From the IMG/VR virus record IMGVR_UViG_3300006037_000005, positions 62,001 through 126,000 of that record: a stretch of 64,000 bases of DNA; one strand, given 5' to 3'. Both the position numbers and the translations under genes were made by a program. Positions 49,522 through 58,448 of this stretch are shown one piece after another (positions within the stretch are counted from its first letter, which is position 1; each line of letters opens with the position of its first letter). The DNA comes from a virus. Under the pieces are notes generated by a model that was given only the letters and a program-made list of their open reading frames with translations, did no database searches and was not told the DNA's origin.

Positions 49522-49817
49522 ATATTTTCAGCAAGTTCCCCAGCACCAAGACTTTCCTTAATATCTTCTATATCAATCTCTATACCAAACAATTCACACC
49601 ATTCTTCCAAATTACCAATATCAGCACCAAATCTTTGGACCAAATAACATTTATATGGACTATCTGGCTGAACTTCTTGCAAGACAAAACCCTGTGTTTT
49701 TAGGACAGGATTCCTAAGCAATTTTATTACAGTATATTCTTTGCCTTTTTGTATCCAATTGGTTTTTTTAACACCTTCTGGTCTATTTGAATCATCTATA
49801 CATATAACCTTGCACAT
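49518..49817 (-). CDS. small hypothetical protein
   Basis: The 99-residue protein has 'VICIDDSNRPEGVKKTNWIQ' and 'GKEYTVIKLLRNPVL', then 'FVLQEVQPDSPYKCYLVQRF', a pattern common to small phage proteins with a beta-barrel-like core. The C-terminus is acidic. It overlaps the LRR gene by 4 bp. Its function is unknown. Confidence 0.57.
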   Translation of the reverse strand: MCKVICIDDSNRPEGVKKTNWIQKGKEYTVIKLLRNPVLKTQGFVLQEVQPDSPYKCYLVQRFGADIGNLEEWCELFGIEIDIEDIKESLGAGELAENI

Positions 49818-49898
49818 AACCTTCTTTTATTCAAAATCTATAAATTATTATATCCAAAAACACTTTTGGTTACAAAACAAAAATTCTAACCTATATTA

Positions 49899-49909
49899 TA
49901 TACTAAAAG
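49899..49909 (+). promoter_or_regulatory. candidate phage promoter or leader element (TACTAAAAG)
   Basis: TATACTAAAAG lies 13 bp before the ATG at 49923, in an AT-rich gap of about 100 bp. It matches the element before the gp6-like gene (8932-8943). Weak evidence. Confidence 0.3.
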
Positions 49910-49922
49910 TCCATAAAAGTAT

Positions 49923-52070
49923 ATGATAAATTCAACAGATCCAAGATTACTAACCTTCATAAGGTCTGGTATGTCTAAAGACATAGCATACATAGATGAT
50001 CCAACTTATCTTGGTTTTACTCTGTTATTTGATTTCGAAGATTCCATCTCAACAAGATATAGTTTTGAAAATTGCTCACCTCTTTTTTCAGAAGATCCGA
50101 ATAGGAATTCTGCAATAAATTATCTCAAGAACATAGGGGAGACAGGCAGAGCAATTTTAATGAAATCTTTCAAAGAGAAATTAATAAAACTTAATCGTGA
50201 ATTCCCATATTATTTCCAGAAGGTATCAGGTATTGGTGATATAAATTCATTTGTGAAGCATAATGCTACGGATGCAAAGATTACCATAGAAACTTTGGAT
50301 TCTATGGATTTTAGGGTGACTTCCATGATTGATGATTATATTAATGCAGTTTTTGATTTTACAAACAGAAGGCAAGTTGTTCCAGACAACCTTCTGAGAT
50401 TCAAGTTTTGTATTCAAATATCTGAAATCCGCAATATCAAAATATATTCTGCAGATACTAAAACCTTTGAAAATCTCAACACAAAGGAATCATATAATGA
50501 TGAGGTTGGAAACAAATTGAACATGATTATCCTTGAGTATGATTATTCCCTTTTCGATTTCAATGAATCAACTTCTTTTTCCGAAATTTTGAATACTGCA
50601 CCAGATGCACATTCAAACATATTCTCCATATACCCAGGTAGACTTACTACAAGCAGAAAACTAAATTTTGCAAATTTCTTGAATCAAGTTGTTATAGATT
50701 CAATAAAAGGATCTGATTTCAATTCAAATTCTGAGTATTCAACAACAGCCCTTTCTAAACCCAAAGAAGTTAATACATCGCTTCTGTCTAGAACACAAGA
50801 CAGAATAAATTCAGACATAAATGGCTATATAGCAACAGCTTTATTGAAAAAACCCACTGGTAATTTAACACTTGAATCCTTGGCAGAAAGAGGTATAAAC
50901 GATGTTTTAAATCAGATAAAATATAAAATAAACAATCTTCTTCTTGGTAATATTTACACAAATACCAACACAAACGATTTATATTCTCAAATAAAAGATT
51001 TTGTCGAAGCAAAAATAAAAAAACAAAATAAAAATGTTATAGATCCAATGACTTTACCAAATCTTGACTTAACAAAAGTATCAGATATAGGAAACATTGA
51101 TAAAACTAAAAAATCAGATAATTCAATACAACAGAATTCAATAGAGGTAGGAAATCAAAGTTCAAACAAAATAAATAGAACATTATTACAATCCGATATT
51201 TCAGACAACAGCATCAATTCAAAGATTATAGAGGATGCTGAAAAATCTGATAACAAGATACCCAATAAAATATTAGAAGAAACAGAATCAGATAATAGCA
51301 TTGGTTCAAAATTTATTGAAAAATCTGACTCATCTGAAAATAAAATACCCTTAAAAATCGAATCTATATCAAAATCTGATAATAATATAGGTTCGAGATT
51401 CATTGAGAAATCAGAATTGTCTGAAGATCAGATTTCCGACAAAGTTTTGAAAGAAACACAATCAGATAATAGCATTGGTTCAAAATTTATAGAAAATGCC
51501 AATATTTCAAATTCAAAAATTGCCGAAAAAATTGAAAGACAAGAGCCATCAAATTCAGAAATATCAAATAAAATTATTGAAAAATCAGAAAATTCTGAAT
51601 CTGGGATATCAAACAGAATCATAATAGATGAATCAATAACCAATAACAGTATTGATCAAAAATTCATCGAAAGATCAAAAAATTCTGATTCAAATATTGG
51701 TGTTCAAAATATTTTATCAAATGAACCAAGCGCTAAAAATCTTACCGATACAGATTTGGGTTTTTTTAATTTTGCCGTGTCTTCTGATTCAATTATACCA
51801 AACAAAAAAATTGAAGAGGCACAGATATCTAAGAATGATATTCCAAATACCATAATTGGAGAAATGGAGCAATCAAAAAATTCTGAGCCAGCACAGACAA
51901 ATATTTTATCAAACGATAATCTTCTGAAATTATACATCAATAATATTGGTAATATAGAACAATCACCAATCGAGGAGATCATAAAAAGGGTAACTCTGGG
52001 TAGTCTCGGTAATGCAAGAGAAAGAAATGAAAGAGATAATAAAGATAACAAACCCCAAAATCAAGCTTGA
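49923..52070 (+). CDS. tail/baseplate protein with a 15-residue repeat array
   Basis: Residues 1-390 of this 715-residue protein form a globular part ('GFTLLFDFEDSISTRYSF', 'SGIGDINSFVKHNATDAKI', 'RLLTFIRSG') that looks like a baseplate or tail-tube-associated domain. Residues ~397-657 are about 17 repeats of 14-15 residues, consensus S-[DE]-N-x-I-x-x-K-[IF]-I-E-x-x-x, for example 'SDNSIGSKFIEKSDS' and 'SDNNIGSRFIEKSEL'. The final part is 'IEEIIKRVTLGSLGNARERN'. It is first in a three-gene virion operon with 52027 and 53410. Its specific role is unknown. Confidence 0.6.
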   Translation: MINSTDPRLLTFIRSGMSKDIAYIDDPTYLGFTLLFDFEDSISTRYSFENCSPLFSEDPNRNSAINYLKNIGETGRAILMKSFKEKLIKLNREFPYYFQKVSGIGDINSFVKHNATDAKITIETLDSMDFRVTSMIDDYINAVFDFTNRRQVVPDNLLRFKFCIQISEIRNIKIYSADTKTFENLNTKESYNDEVGNKLNMIILEYDYSLFDFNESTSFSEILNTAPDAHSNIFSIYPGRLTTSRKLNFANFLNQVVIDSIKGSDFNSNSEYSTTALSKPKEVNTSLLSRTQDRINSDINGYIATALLKKPTGNLTLESLAERGINDVLNQIKYKINNLLLGNIYTNTNTNDLYSQIKDFVEAKIKKQNKNVIDPMTLPNLDLTKVSDIGNIDKTKKSDNSIQQNSIEVGNQSSNKINRTLLQSDISDNSINSKIIEDAEKSDNKIPNKILEETESDNSIGSKFIEKSDSSENKIPLKIESISKSDNNIGSRFIEKSELSEDQISDKVLKETQSDNSIGSKFIENANISNSKIAEKIERQEPSNSEISNKIIEKSENSESGISNRIIIDESITNNSIDQKFIERSKNSDSNIGVQNILSNEPSAKNLTDTDLGFFNFAVSSDSIIPNKKIEEAQISKNDIPNTIIGEMEQSKNSEPAQTNILSNDNLLKLYINNIGNIEQSPIEEIIKRVTLGSLGNARERNERDNKDNKPQNQA

Positions 52071-53403
52071 TGAGATTTTTGTGGATGATGCTTTTGAAGG
52101 CACAGCAGATCCATCAATATATTCTGATAAAAAATATTACAAGGCTTATGGTGTTTATGCACCAATGGCATCCATAAACAAATATGTTATGGGGAAGAAC
52201 GATATAATAAGTCTTGTGATAGATTCTTCGTCTTTCTTACCAACAGTTAACATGACATTCGTTGATAAAACTGGTGTATTCTCTTCTAAATATTTTCCTT
52301 TAGATGGTGATGTTGTTTCTATTCATATTAGAACACAAAATAATAAATATAAAGGTGTCAGATGTGATTTTGAAATAATAAAAATATCTGGTACACAATC
52401 AGCATCTGACAAATTAACAGGTTCAACATATTCATTGCAAGGTGTTATGAAAATACCAAATTTGTTTGTTGACCAATGTTTCTCTTGGTCCAATTCAACT
52501 TCATTTGATGCTCTGCTAAATACTTCAAAATTGCTTGAACTTGGCTTCGCTTCAAATGAAACAAAAACCAATGATAAACAAAATTGGATTTGTCCTTTCT
52601 CAAACACCAAAAATTTCATAGAAAAAACAACCTTGCATTCGTATTTAAATGATAACTCTTTTTTCACAACATATGTTGATACAAATTATCATTTAAATTT
52701 CGTTAATGTGAATGATATTTTTCAGATTGATGCAGAGCCAATTTATGTTGACTATGTTGATTTATTCAAAACAGAAGATCAAGTGAATGATAAAAATATA
52801 GAAACCGATACTGCACCATTAATACTTAGTAATGCACCATCTTATACAAGATCGCCAAATTATGTGGCTTCTATATCTATTTTCAACAATTCTGGTGATG
52901 TGAACATAAGAAATGGTTACAGGAGATACATCCAATACTATGATGCCTCGAATATAAAATATGTTGAAAATTTCATAGAATCCTTCACCACAGATGGTGC
53001 AGAAACAAAGAAAACCAATAAAGGCAGAGAAGATGAAGATTATACAAAAAGATTAAAATATAAATATGTTGGTGAGATCGATGATGATAATGTTCATAAA
53101 AATTATAGGTACGCAAGTATTCTAAATTATCAAAATTTAGAAGATATAAATAAGACTGGTATCACAGTCGATTTACCAACATTCAACCCAACATTAAGGA
53201 GATTCATGGTAATACCCGTTGCAATATTCCACTCTTATAATGAATCATTATCGAAATCAAACAACACCAAGACAGATCAAACAGCTTCAGTGGACAATTT
53301 TTTGTCTGGTGATTATATAATAAAAGATATCAAAATAATCTATGATGGTATTAACACTTATCAAAGGCTTATTTTGGTTAGGAGAGAATGGCAAAAAGAT
53401 TAA
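52027..53403 (+). CDS. probable baseplate hub protein (gp27-like)
   Basis: The product has about 458 residues from the ATG at 52027; an ATG at 52012 is also possible. The N-terminal part has 'DIISLVIDSSSFLPTVNMTF', 'FPLDGDVVSIHIRTQNNKYKG' and 'CDFEIIKISG', the tail-tube-like beta domains of baseplate hub proteins such as T4 gp27. The C-terminal part has 'DYIIKDIKIIYDGINTYQRLILVRREW', often seen at hub ends. It would hold the gp5-like spike (38976-39767). The family call is by pattern and therefore moderate. Confidence 0.55.
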   Translation: MKEIIKITNPKIKLDEIFVDDAFEGTADPSIYSDKKYYKAYGVYAPMASINKYVMGKNDIISLVIDSSSFLPTVNMTFVDKTGVFSSKYFPLDGDVVSIHIRTQNNKYKGVRCDFEIIKISGTQSASDKLTGSTYSLQGVMKIPNLFVDQCFSWSNSTSFDALLNTSKLLELGFASNETKTNDKQNWICPFSNTKNFIEKTTLHSYLNDNSFFTTYVDTNYHLNFVNVNDIFQIDAEPIYVDYVDLFKTEDQVNDKNIETDTAPLILSNAPSYTRSPNYVASISIFNNSGDVNIRNGYRRYIQYYDASNIKYVENFIESFTTDGAETKKTNKGREDEDYTKRLKYKYVGEIDDDNVHKNYRYASILNYQNLEDINKTGITVDLPTFNPTLRRFMVIPVAIFHSYNESLSKSNNTKTDQTASVDNFLSGDYIIKDIKIIYDGINTYQRLILVRREWQKD

Positions 53404-53409
53404 TATATT

Positions 53410-55308
53410 ATGGCTGGACCAAAGGACACCAAATCATCTGAAAACAGAAACAAAAAAGGTAATATAGCTGCACAGAAACACAGTAATTTTAAAAAGCCAG
53501 ATTTAAAATCATCTTTACAAGATAGAACTGGTGCTATAACAAAAGATACTGTTGATTCTTCGAAATTCAATAAATCCATTGATTATTCAAATCGTGATAT
53601 TGCAAACAACCCAGCTATAGTAAGACAGATGAATTCTGTTCAGGATAAAAATCTTGCCTATGCCTATGATGATATGAAAGAAGTTGATAAAGCACCAGCA
53701 AACACAAAAGGTGCACCATCAATATTCAATGATCTTGCCATTGTTGTTCACAGACAATACAATAATAAAAATGACTTCTTTGATACAGATGGTAAATCTG
53801 GACCATATGATAAAGCATCAAGAGAATATACGATAGATTCCTTGCTAAGAGATTTCCCATCAAAAAATGAGAAAATTGATTCAAAAGGAACTGTTCAAAA
53901 TGTAGTCAGTACAAAGCCATATTTCAGATCTGATTTTCTCATGACCAAATGGTCAAGGATTCTTCCTATAAATCACATGATCACACTGAGAAGATTTCCA
54001 TTCCCAACTTATGATAATTTGAAATTCGATGGTGGCAGACAATTTAAGCCAATAGCACAGGCAGTGGCATATTTTGGTGCTGACACCGAGAATTCATTAG
54101 CAGAATTATCCAAATTTGCTGGTGGTATAAATTGGGAAAAATTTGAAGCCAAAGAAAATGAAGTCGAAGGTAATGAAAAAGGATTTGATGATACACCTTT
54201 CATGGACGATTTGAAAGTATCTAAAATGAAGATACCTTTTACTGGTAAATCTGTGAATGGTAATACAGTGGCGCAAGGGTTAAAACATGCTACTGGTCTT
54301 GAACAATCAAGGGGGCAAACAGGCCTGTTTGATTTGGATCAACAAGATAGACTTCGAATGGCTCAAGATATAAATTACACAAACAAAGTTCTTGGTCCGG
54401 TGAATGTTATAACTTCCACACATATTAGAGCAAGAGGTATACAAGCAGATCAACAACAGATATCTGTTACTTTCGAGTATGATTTGGGTTCTTACAATGG
54501 AATGAATCCGAAGATAGCCATGCTTGATCTTATGTGCAATATGCTTGCACTCTGTTATAACAATGCTAAATTTTGGGGTGGTGTTAACAGATATTATCCA
54601 GATTTAAAAGCACAACAGCATTCTTTCCTTGGTGATCAAAGCAAATTCTATTCTGGTGATTATGCTGGATATATAAGCACCGTTGTTAAACAACTTGGTG
54701 ATACTGCAGGTGGTGGTGGTATGAATATGCTTGGTGGTATGATACAAAATGTATTAAATGGTGATTTCAGAGGAGCATTGAACAGCCTTGGTAGTGTAGC
54801 CAAAGGTATAGGGAATTACATGGGTGATTTACAAAGAGCAAAATCAAGACCAAAAGTACTTGGTTTTAAGGCACTTTTGACTGGATTACCAATAGGTGAG
54901 TGGCACATGGTTGTGGGTAATCCATATAAACCTATCATGACAATGGGTAATTTGATCTGTGAAAGTTTTGATTTTTCATATGATGGTGAACTTTCTGTTG
55001 ACGATTTCCCAACAAAATTGAAATTCATTATAAATCTTAAACATGGGAGGCCTCGTGATAAGGGAGATTTGGAATCGATATTCGCTGAAGGACAAAGAAT
55101 TTATCATCCATCTAAAGGTGTAGCCGATGTAGCTAATATGTCTGCCGCTACCGAAACTGTATTTACTAAGAAATCGTCAACATCAAAGGTTGGCAATGAT
55201 AAAAATAAAAATTATTTTGGCAAGGAAAAATCTGCACCACCCTTAATGGTTGCACATGGTAATCAAAGTTTGGAATTCATGAAATTTGCGAACGGTACAA
55301 CCTATTGA
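53410..55308 (+). CDS. large baseplate/tail structural protein
   Basis: The 632-residue protein has a basic disordered N-terminus (residues 1-70), then 'WSRILPINHMITLRRFPFPT', a central Gly-rich stretch ('GDTAGGGGMNMLGG'), and a C-terminal domain 'LTGLPIGEWHMVVGNPYKPI' plus 'FDFSYDGELSVDDFPTKLKF'. This part resembles tail-tube-fold proteins that lie between tube and baseplate. It is the last gene of the three-gene virion operon, and its stop overlaps the convergent gene by 7 bp. Confidence 0.58.
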   Translation: MAGPKDTKSSENRNKKGNIAAQKHSNFKKPDLKSSLQDRTGAITKDTVDSSKFNKSIDYSNRDIANNPAIVRQMNSVQDKNLAYAYDDMKEVDKAPANTKGAPSIFNDLAIVVHRQYNNKNDFFDTDGKSGPYDKASREYTIDSLLRDFPSKNEKIDSKGTVQNVVSTKPYFRSDFLMTKWSRILPINHMITLRRFPFPTYDNLKFDGGRQFKPIAQAVAYFGADTENSLAELSKFAGGINWEKFEAKENEVEGNEKGFDDTPFMDDLKVSKMKIPFTGKSVNGNTVAQGLKHATGLEQSRGQTGLFDLDQQDRLRMAQDINYTNKVLGPVNVITSTHIRARGIQADQQQISVTFEYDLGSYNGMNPKIAMLDLMCNMLALCYNNAKFWGGVNRYYPDLKAQQHSFLGDQSKFYSGDYAGYISTVVKQLGDTAGGGGMNMLGGMIQNVLNGDFRGALNSLGSVAKGIGNYMGDLQRAKSRPKVLGFKALLTGLPIGEWHMVVGNPYKPIMTMGNLICESFDFSYDGELSVDDFPTKLKFIINLKHGRPRDKGDLESIFAEGQRIYHPSKGVADVANMSAATETVFTKKSSTSKVGNDKNKNYFGKEKSAPPLMVAHGNQSLEFMKFANGTTY

Positions 55309-55835
55309 TGATTTACACCCAATGCCATTAGTAAAGCTTGTTTTAATCCATCTTCTAAAGCATCTTCATAAGATTTAAATGATGGATTAAAACATTCTTG
55401 ATTCTCATCTCTGTCCTCTCCACATTGATTAAAGCTAGACCAATCCAACAATTGACATGGGTTTGTTCTAATGATTTGGAAAGAAAAACCATCTCTCCTA
55501 AAACTATCATAACCACATTTTTCTCTAAATATTGGTAGAACATAAACCTCAATATTATGAAAATCTCTAAGCCATGTCTGTAATGAAGTTTGTGTTGGTC
55601 TAAGATAATAGTCTTCTCTGCTACAGTCTTCTACTTGTATTTCACATTCTTTAAATGTAGACAAATCAAGATGACCATTATCATCAGTTTCACAATAGAA
55701 TCCATTCACATATGTTGGATCTGAAGATCCAAACATGAATTCCAGTTTTTTAGCTAAAACAGATGTCTGAAATTCAATACGTCTTTCGTGATTCAAATAA
55801 TTATTAGATATATCTTTCATGATTCCAGTTATCAT
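55302..55835 (-). CDS. hypothetical phage protein with PTQ-LQ-WLR motif
   Basis: The 177-residue protein has 'LRPTQTSLQTWLRDFHNIEVYV', a motif found in a widespread phage protein family of unknown role, and 'SYEDALEDGLKQALLMAL' at the end. Internal Cys and acidic residues ('GEDRDENQECF') are species-specific. The ATG at 55820 is an alternative start. It leads no clear operon; about 70 bp separate it from the exonuclease. Confidence 0.58.
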   Translation of the reverse strand: MITGIMKDISNNYLNHERRIEFQTSVLAKKLEFMFGSSDPTYVNGFYCETDDNGHLDLSTFKECEIQVEDCSREDYYLRPTQTSLQTWLRDFHNIEVYVLPIFREKCGYDSFRRDGFSFQIIRTNPCQLLDWSSFNQCGEDRDENQECFNPSFKSYEDALEDGLKQALLMALGVNHQ

Positions 55836-55903
55836 TATCTATTTAGTGAGCATTTTCAAGCGCATATATTTACTTATCTTCCTAACTACAATACCGATTT
55901 TTA

Positions 55904-56635
55904 TCATATTGTTTTAAGAAATTTATACAAATTCAAATTCCATTTTGCATCATCAAGAGCATTATGTTCATTATCCTGTTTAGGATAATCTTCTCTTGAT
56001 TTCAAATCATATAAATATTTGTTGTCTTCAATCCCTCTAGATATACGCTCATTGTTTTCTTGTGTACCAGCAGATGCTTTTTCATCAAACGTCTGTTTCA
56101 AATCTCTACAATACATTGGAAACCCATTTGGTAAATCTATCATTCTACCAAACAAGAAACAAAATACCACCCAATCATATGAACAATAGTAAGCATAAAA
56201 TTCTACATCCTTGAATTTAAAACTCGGTTTGAACAAATCTGCTGGACTTAAATCTTCATCTTCATTATATGCAACGAATTCTTTTATCTCTTTTGCTATA
56301 ATTTCATTGGTCTTACCAAATTTATTAATCAAAAATCTGAAATCTTCAATACAAAATATGATTCTGTTGTCCCTTCCGAATTCTTTTAATTTTGTATCAT
56401 AAGATATATGTGAGTACAATTCATACAACTCATCAAAGATTGATTTTAATACATTTTCTTTTAACCAATCATTTTTCCAAGCTTTTTCAATATCGAAATC
56501 TTTAGATATCGAATAATATTCTTTGTTATTTTCTGCAACAATACCTATCGAGATAAGTTCTATTGTGTGAACTGATCTACCCATGAGAGGTTTTGACTTG
56601 TATTCATGAAATTCAGTATCGAAGAAATATTTCAT
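55904..56635 (-). CDS. 3'-5' exonuclease, DEDD type
   Basis: The 243-residue protein begins 'MKYFFDTEFHEYK', the first DEDD motif (D-x-E), followed by 'TIELISIGIVAENN'. The second is in 'YAYYCSYDWVVFCFLFG' and the last in 'NEHNALDDAKWNLNLYKFL' (H-x(4)-D), so all four carboxylates are present. It resembles the Rv2179c/RNase T-like exonucleases. It may trim RNA or DNA during phage nucleotide recycling. The ATG overlaps the upstream gene by 4 bp. Confidence 0.78.
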   Translation of the reverse strand: MKYFFDTEFHEYKSKPLMGRSVHTIELISIGIVAENNKEYYSISKDFDIEKAWKNDWLKENVLKSIFDELYELYSHISYDTKLKEFGRDNRIIFCIEDFRFLINKFGKTNEIIAKEIKEFVAYNEDEDLSPADLFKPSFKFKDVEFYAYYCSYDWVVFCFLFGRMIDLPNGFPMYCRDLKQTFDEKASAGTQENNERISRGIEDNKYLYDLKSREDYPKQDNEHNALDDAKWNLNLYKFLKTI

Positions 56636-56904
56636 TTTTGATTATTTATTATATCTATAATTCCTTTGTTGAATTTATCGTTTTTCCAAATTGTCACACA
56701 TGAACTCCATTTTGTTTCAAACATGGATGTTGTTACCATGACAATACGATTTTCATCACCGTCTTGTCTTATTTGAAAGTCACAATTTGAAGTATATGTA
56801 CCAACAAAATCACCATCATCTGTGTAAATATTAAAACGAGCACCATATGGCAAAATTCCTATCACATGGTGCAAAATATCTTGTAAATATCCTATATCAG
56901 TCAT
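56632..56904 (-). CDS. small hypothetical protein
   Basis: The 90-residue beta-rich protein ('ARFNIYTDDGDFVGTYTSNC', 'RIVMVTTSMFETKWSSCVTIW') has overlaps of 4 bp with both the polymerase N-half and the exonuclease gene. No family is recognised. Confidence 0.57.
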   Translation of the reverse strand: MTDIGYLQDILHHVIGILPYGARFNIYTDDGDFVGTYTSNCDFQIRQDGDENRIVMVTTSMFETKWSSCVTIWKNDKFNKGIIDIINNQK

Positions 56905-58445
56905 GCCGTTTTATTTTTCTTTTTCTCAAGAAGTTCCTTCATATTTTTGATATCCACCTCAATCTCATCGGCATTTTTACCTGCCTCAACTCTACCAAAA
57001 AATAAATCAAAAATTATTTCTCTCATAACAGAAGATTTTTCTTTTGTGAATATTGCTCCAGACACAGAATTTACCATTGTATCATCAATATTTTGCCTTG
57101 TACCATCTTTGTGGGAAATATAGGTCTTTGAATTTTCTTCTCTCATACCAAGATAGGTATCTAGACCAGAATTTACCATCATTTTTATTGATGGAAACAA
57201 ACTCTGAAAATCCCAACCACAAACATATTTGAATTTACCAGGCATTGGTTCTTTCACATAACCACCAGCATAAGATTCATCATCATCCCCTTTGAAGAAG
57301 TCGTATTCAACTTCATCCATTTCTTCTTTATACCCTTCATCATAATCTGTTACGATTACCATATTTTTGGCATAAAGTTTCTTCACCAAGAGTGCTTCGA
57401 TTGTTTTAGAAGCATACAAACCATTATCGATTTCTGTATTTGCCACAAAAGCAATGGATCTCAATGAATCGAAACTGTTTATTTTTTCATCTATTAAAGA
57501 GACTATTATGGCATCAACAGCATTATAGAAAATATAAGTTTCAAAATCGTTTTGATAAAGTTCTGTTAAAGTACCATTGTATTCAACTTTCTTAACACCA
57601 AAAAGTTCATTTGCAACCCAATCAAGTTTTGATGATTCTTTGATAGCGACAGATGTATCAAATTTTTCATACATTGCCTGATAGTCGGTTATAAGTCTAT
57701 GAACAGGAAACTTCGTTTTAACGCCTTCACCTTTTTTAGCGAATTTCCTTTTCAGAAGGGAATTCTTCATCTTTCCTGTTGGTGATACCACAGAGACATC
57801 AAGCTTGAGTTTTTCTGCTCTAGCTATAATATATGCCCAGTCAAATGGTTTAAAATTCCAACCACTTATAAAAGGCATTCTCGGTATATCATTTCTTAGG
57901 AGATCAAGAATCATGAGTTCTTCGGAAGTGTAATAACGATACTCCCATCTGAAAGTTCTGTTTAGTTGTTTAAAATGAGCATCAATTCTCGCTTGTATCT
58001 TTTCTATTTGAAGACCAGTCAATTTCACAAGACCAGTAGAAGTTGCTACCTTTGTTTTTTGGCTATAGAAGGTGTTGGTTAGGATTTGTTCTATCGGGTT
58101 CTCCATCAATTCTTGGATTTTGAGTCCGTGTGTCATTGATGTTTCAATATCCATAAACCATTTATCAACCTTGTGGAATTTGAAAAGAGTTGATTTTATT
58201 TCATCTGGTAACCTCTGTATCAATTCTGTTACTCTGTGTTGGGTAAGATATTTAGTTTTTATTTTTTTAATAGCCTTCTCATCATGAGAAAGCATTGATG
58301 TACTTCTACTTGGATCTTTTTCTGAGCAATAAACCCATTTATAAAATTCTGATTCTGGTATTTGTATTTTATGGAATCCAATAGAACCATCCTCTTTTAT
58401 ATAAGAGATAATAAGCTGATCTTTTATCTGTTCTGAATTTATCAT
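56901..58445 (-). CDS. family-B DNA polymerase, N-terminal half (exonuclease and motif A)
   Basis: Residues 94-110 of this 514-residue protein contain exo I 'FMDIET' (D99, E101). Residues 190-205 have exo II 'FISGWNFKPFDW' (N197, D202), and residues 307-311 exo III Y-N-A-V-D. Then come 'YAGGYVKEP' (393-401, the GG/xY linker) and polymerase motif A 'GWDFQSLFPS' with D412. The protein ends soon after, in 'MKELLEKKKNKTA', without motifs B and C. These are in the gene just upstream in transcription order (58449-59642), 3 bp away. The two products sum to 911 residues, like T4 gp43 (898). They must assemble as two chains. Confidence 0.85.
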   Translation of the reverse strand: MINSEQIKDQLIISYIKEDGSIGFHKIQIPESEFYKWVYCSEKDPSRSTSMLSHDEKAIKKIKTKYLTQHRVTELIQRLPDEIKSTLFKFHKVDKWFMDIETSMTHGLKIQELMENPIEQILTNTFYSQKTKVATSTGLVKLTGLQIEKIQARIDAHFKQLNRTFRWEYRYYTSEELMILDLLRNDIPRMPFISGWNFKPFDWAYIIARAEKLKLDVSVVSPTGKMKNSLLKRKFAKKGEGVKTKFPVHRLITDYQAMYEKFDTSVAIKESSKLDWVANELFGVKKVEYNGTLTELYQNDFETYIFYNAVDAIIVSLIDEKINSFDSLRSIAFVANTEIDNGLYASKTIEALLVKKLYAKNMVIVTDYDEGYKEEMDEVEYDFFKGDDDESYAGGYVKEPMPGKFKYVCGWDFQSLFPSIKMMVNSGLDTYLGMREENSKTYISHKDGTRQNIDDTMVNSVSGAIFTKEKSSVMREIIFDLFFGRVEAGKNADEIEVDIKNMKELLEKKKNKTA

Positions 58446-58448
58446 CTT

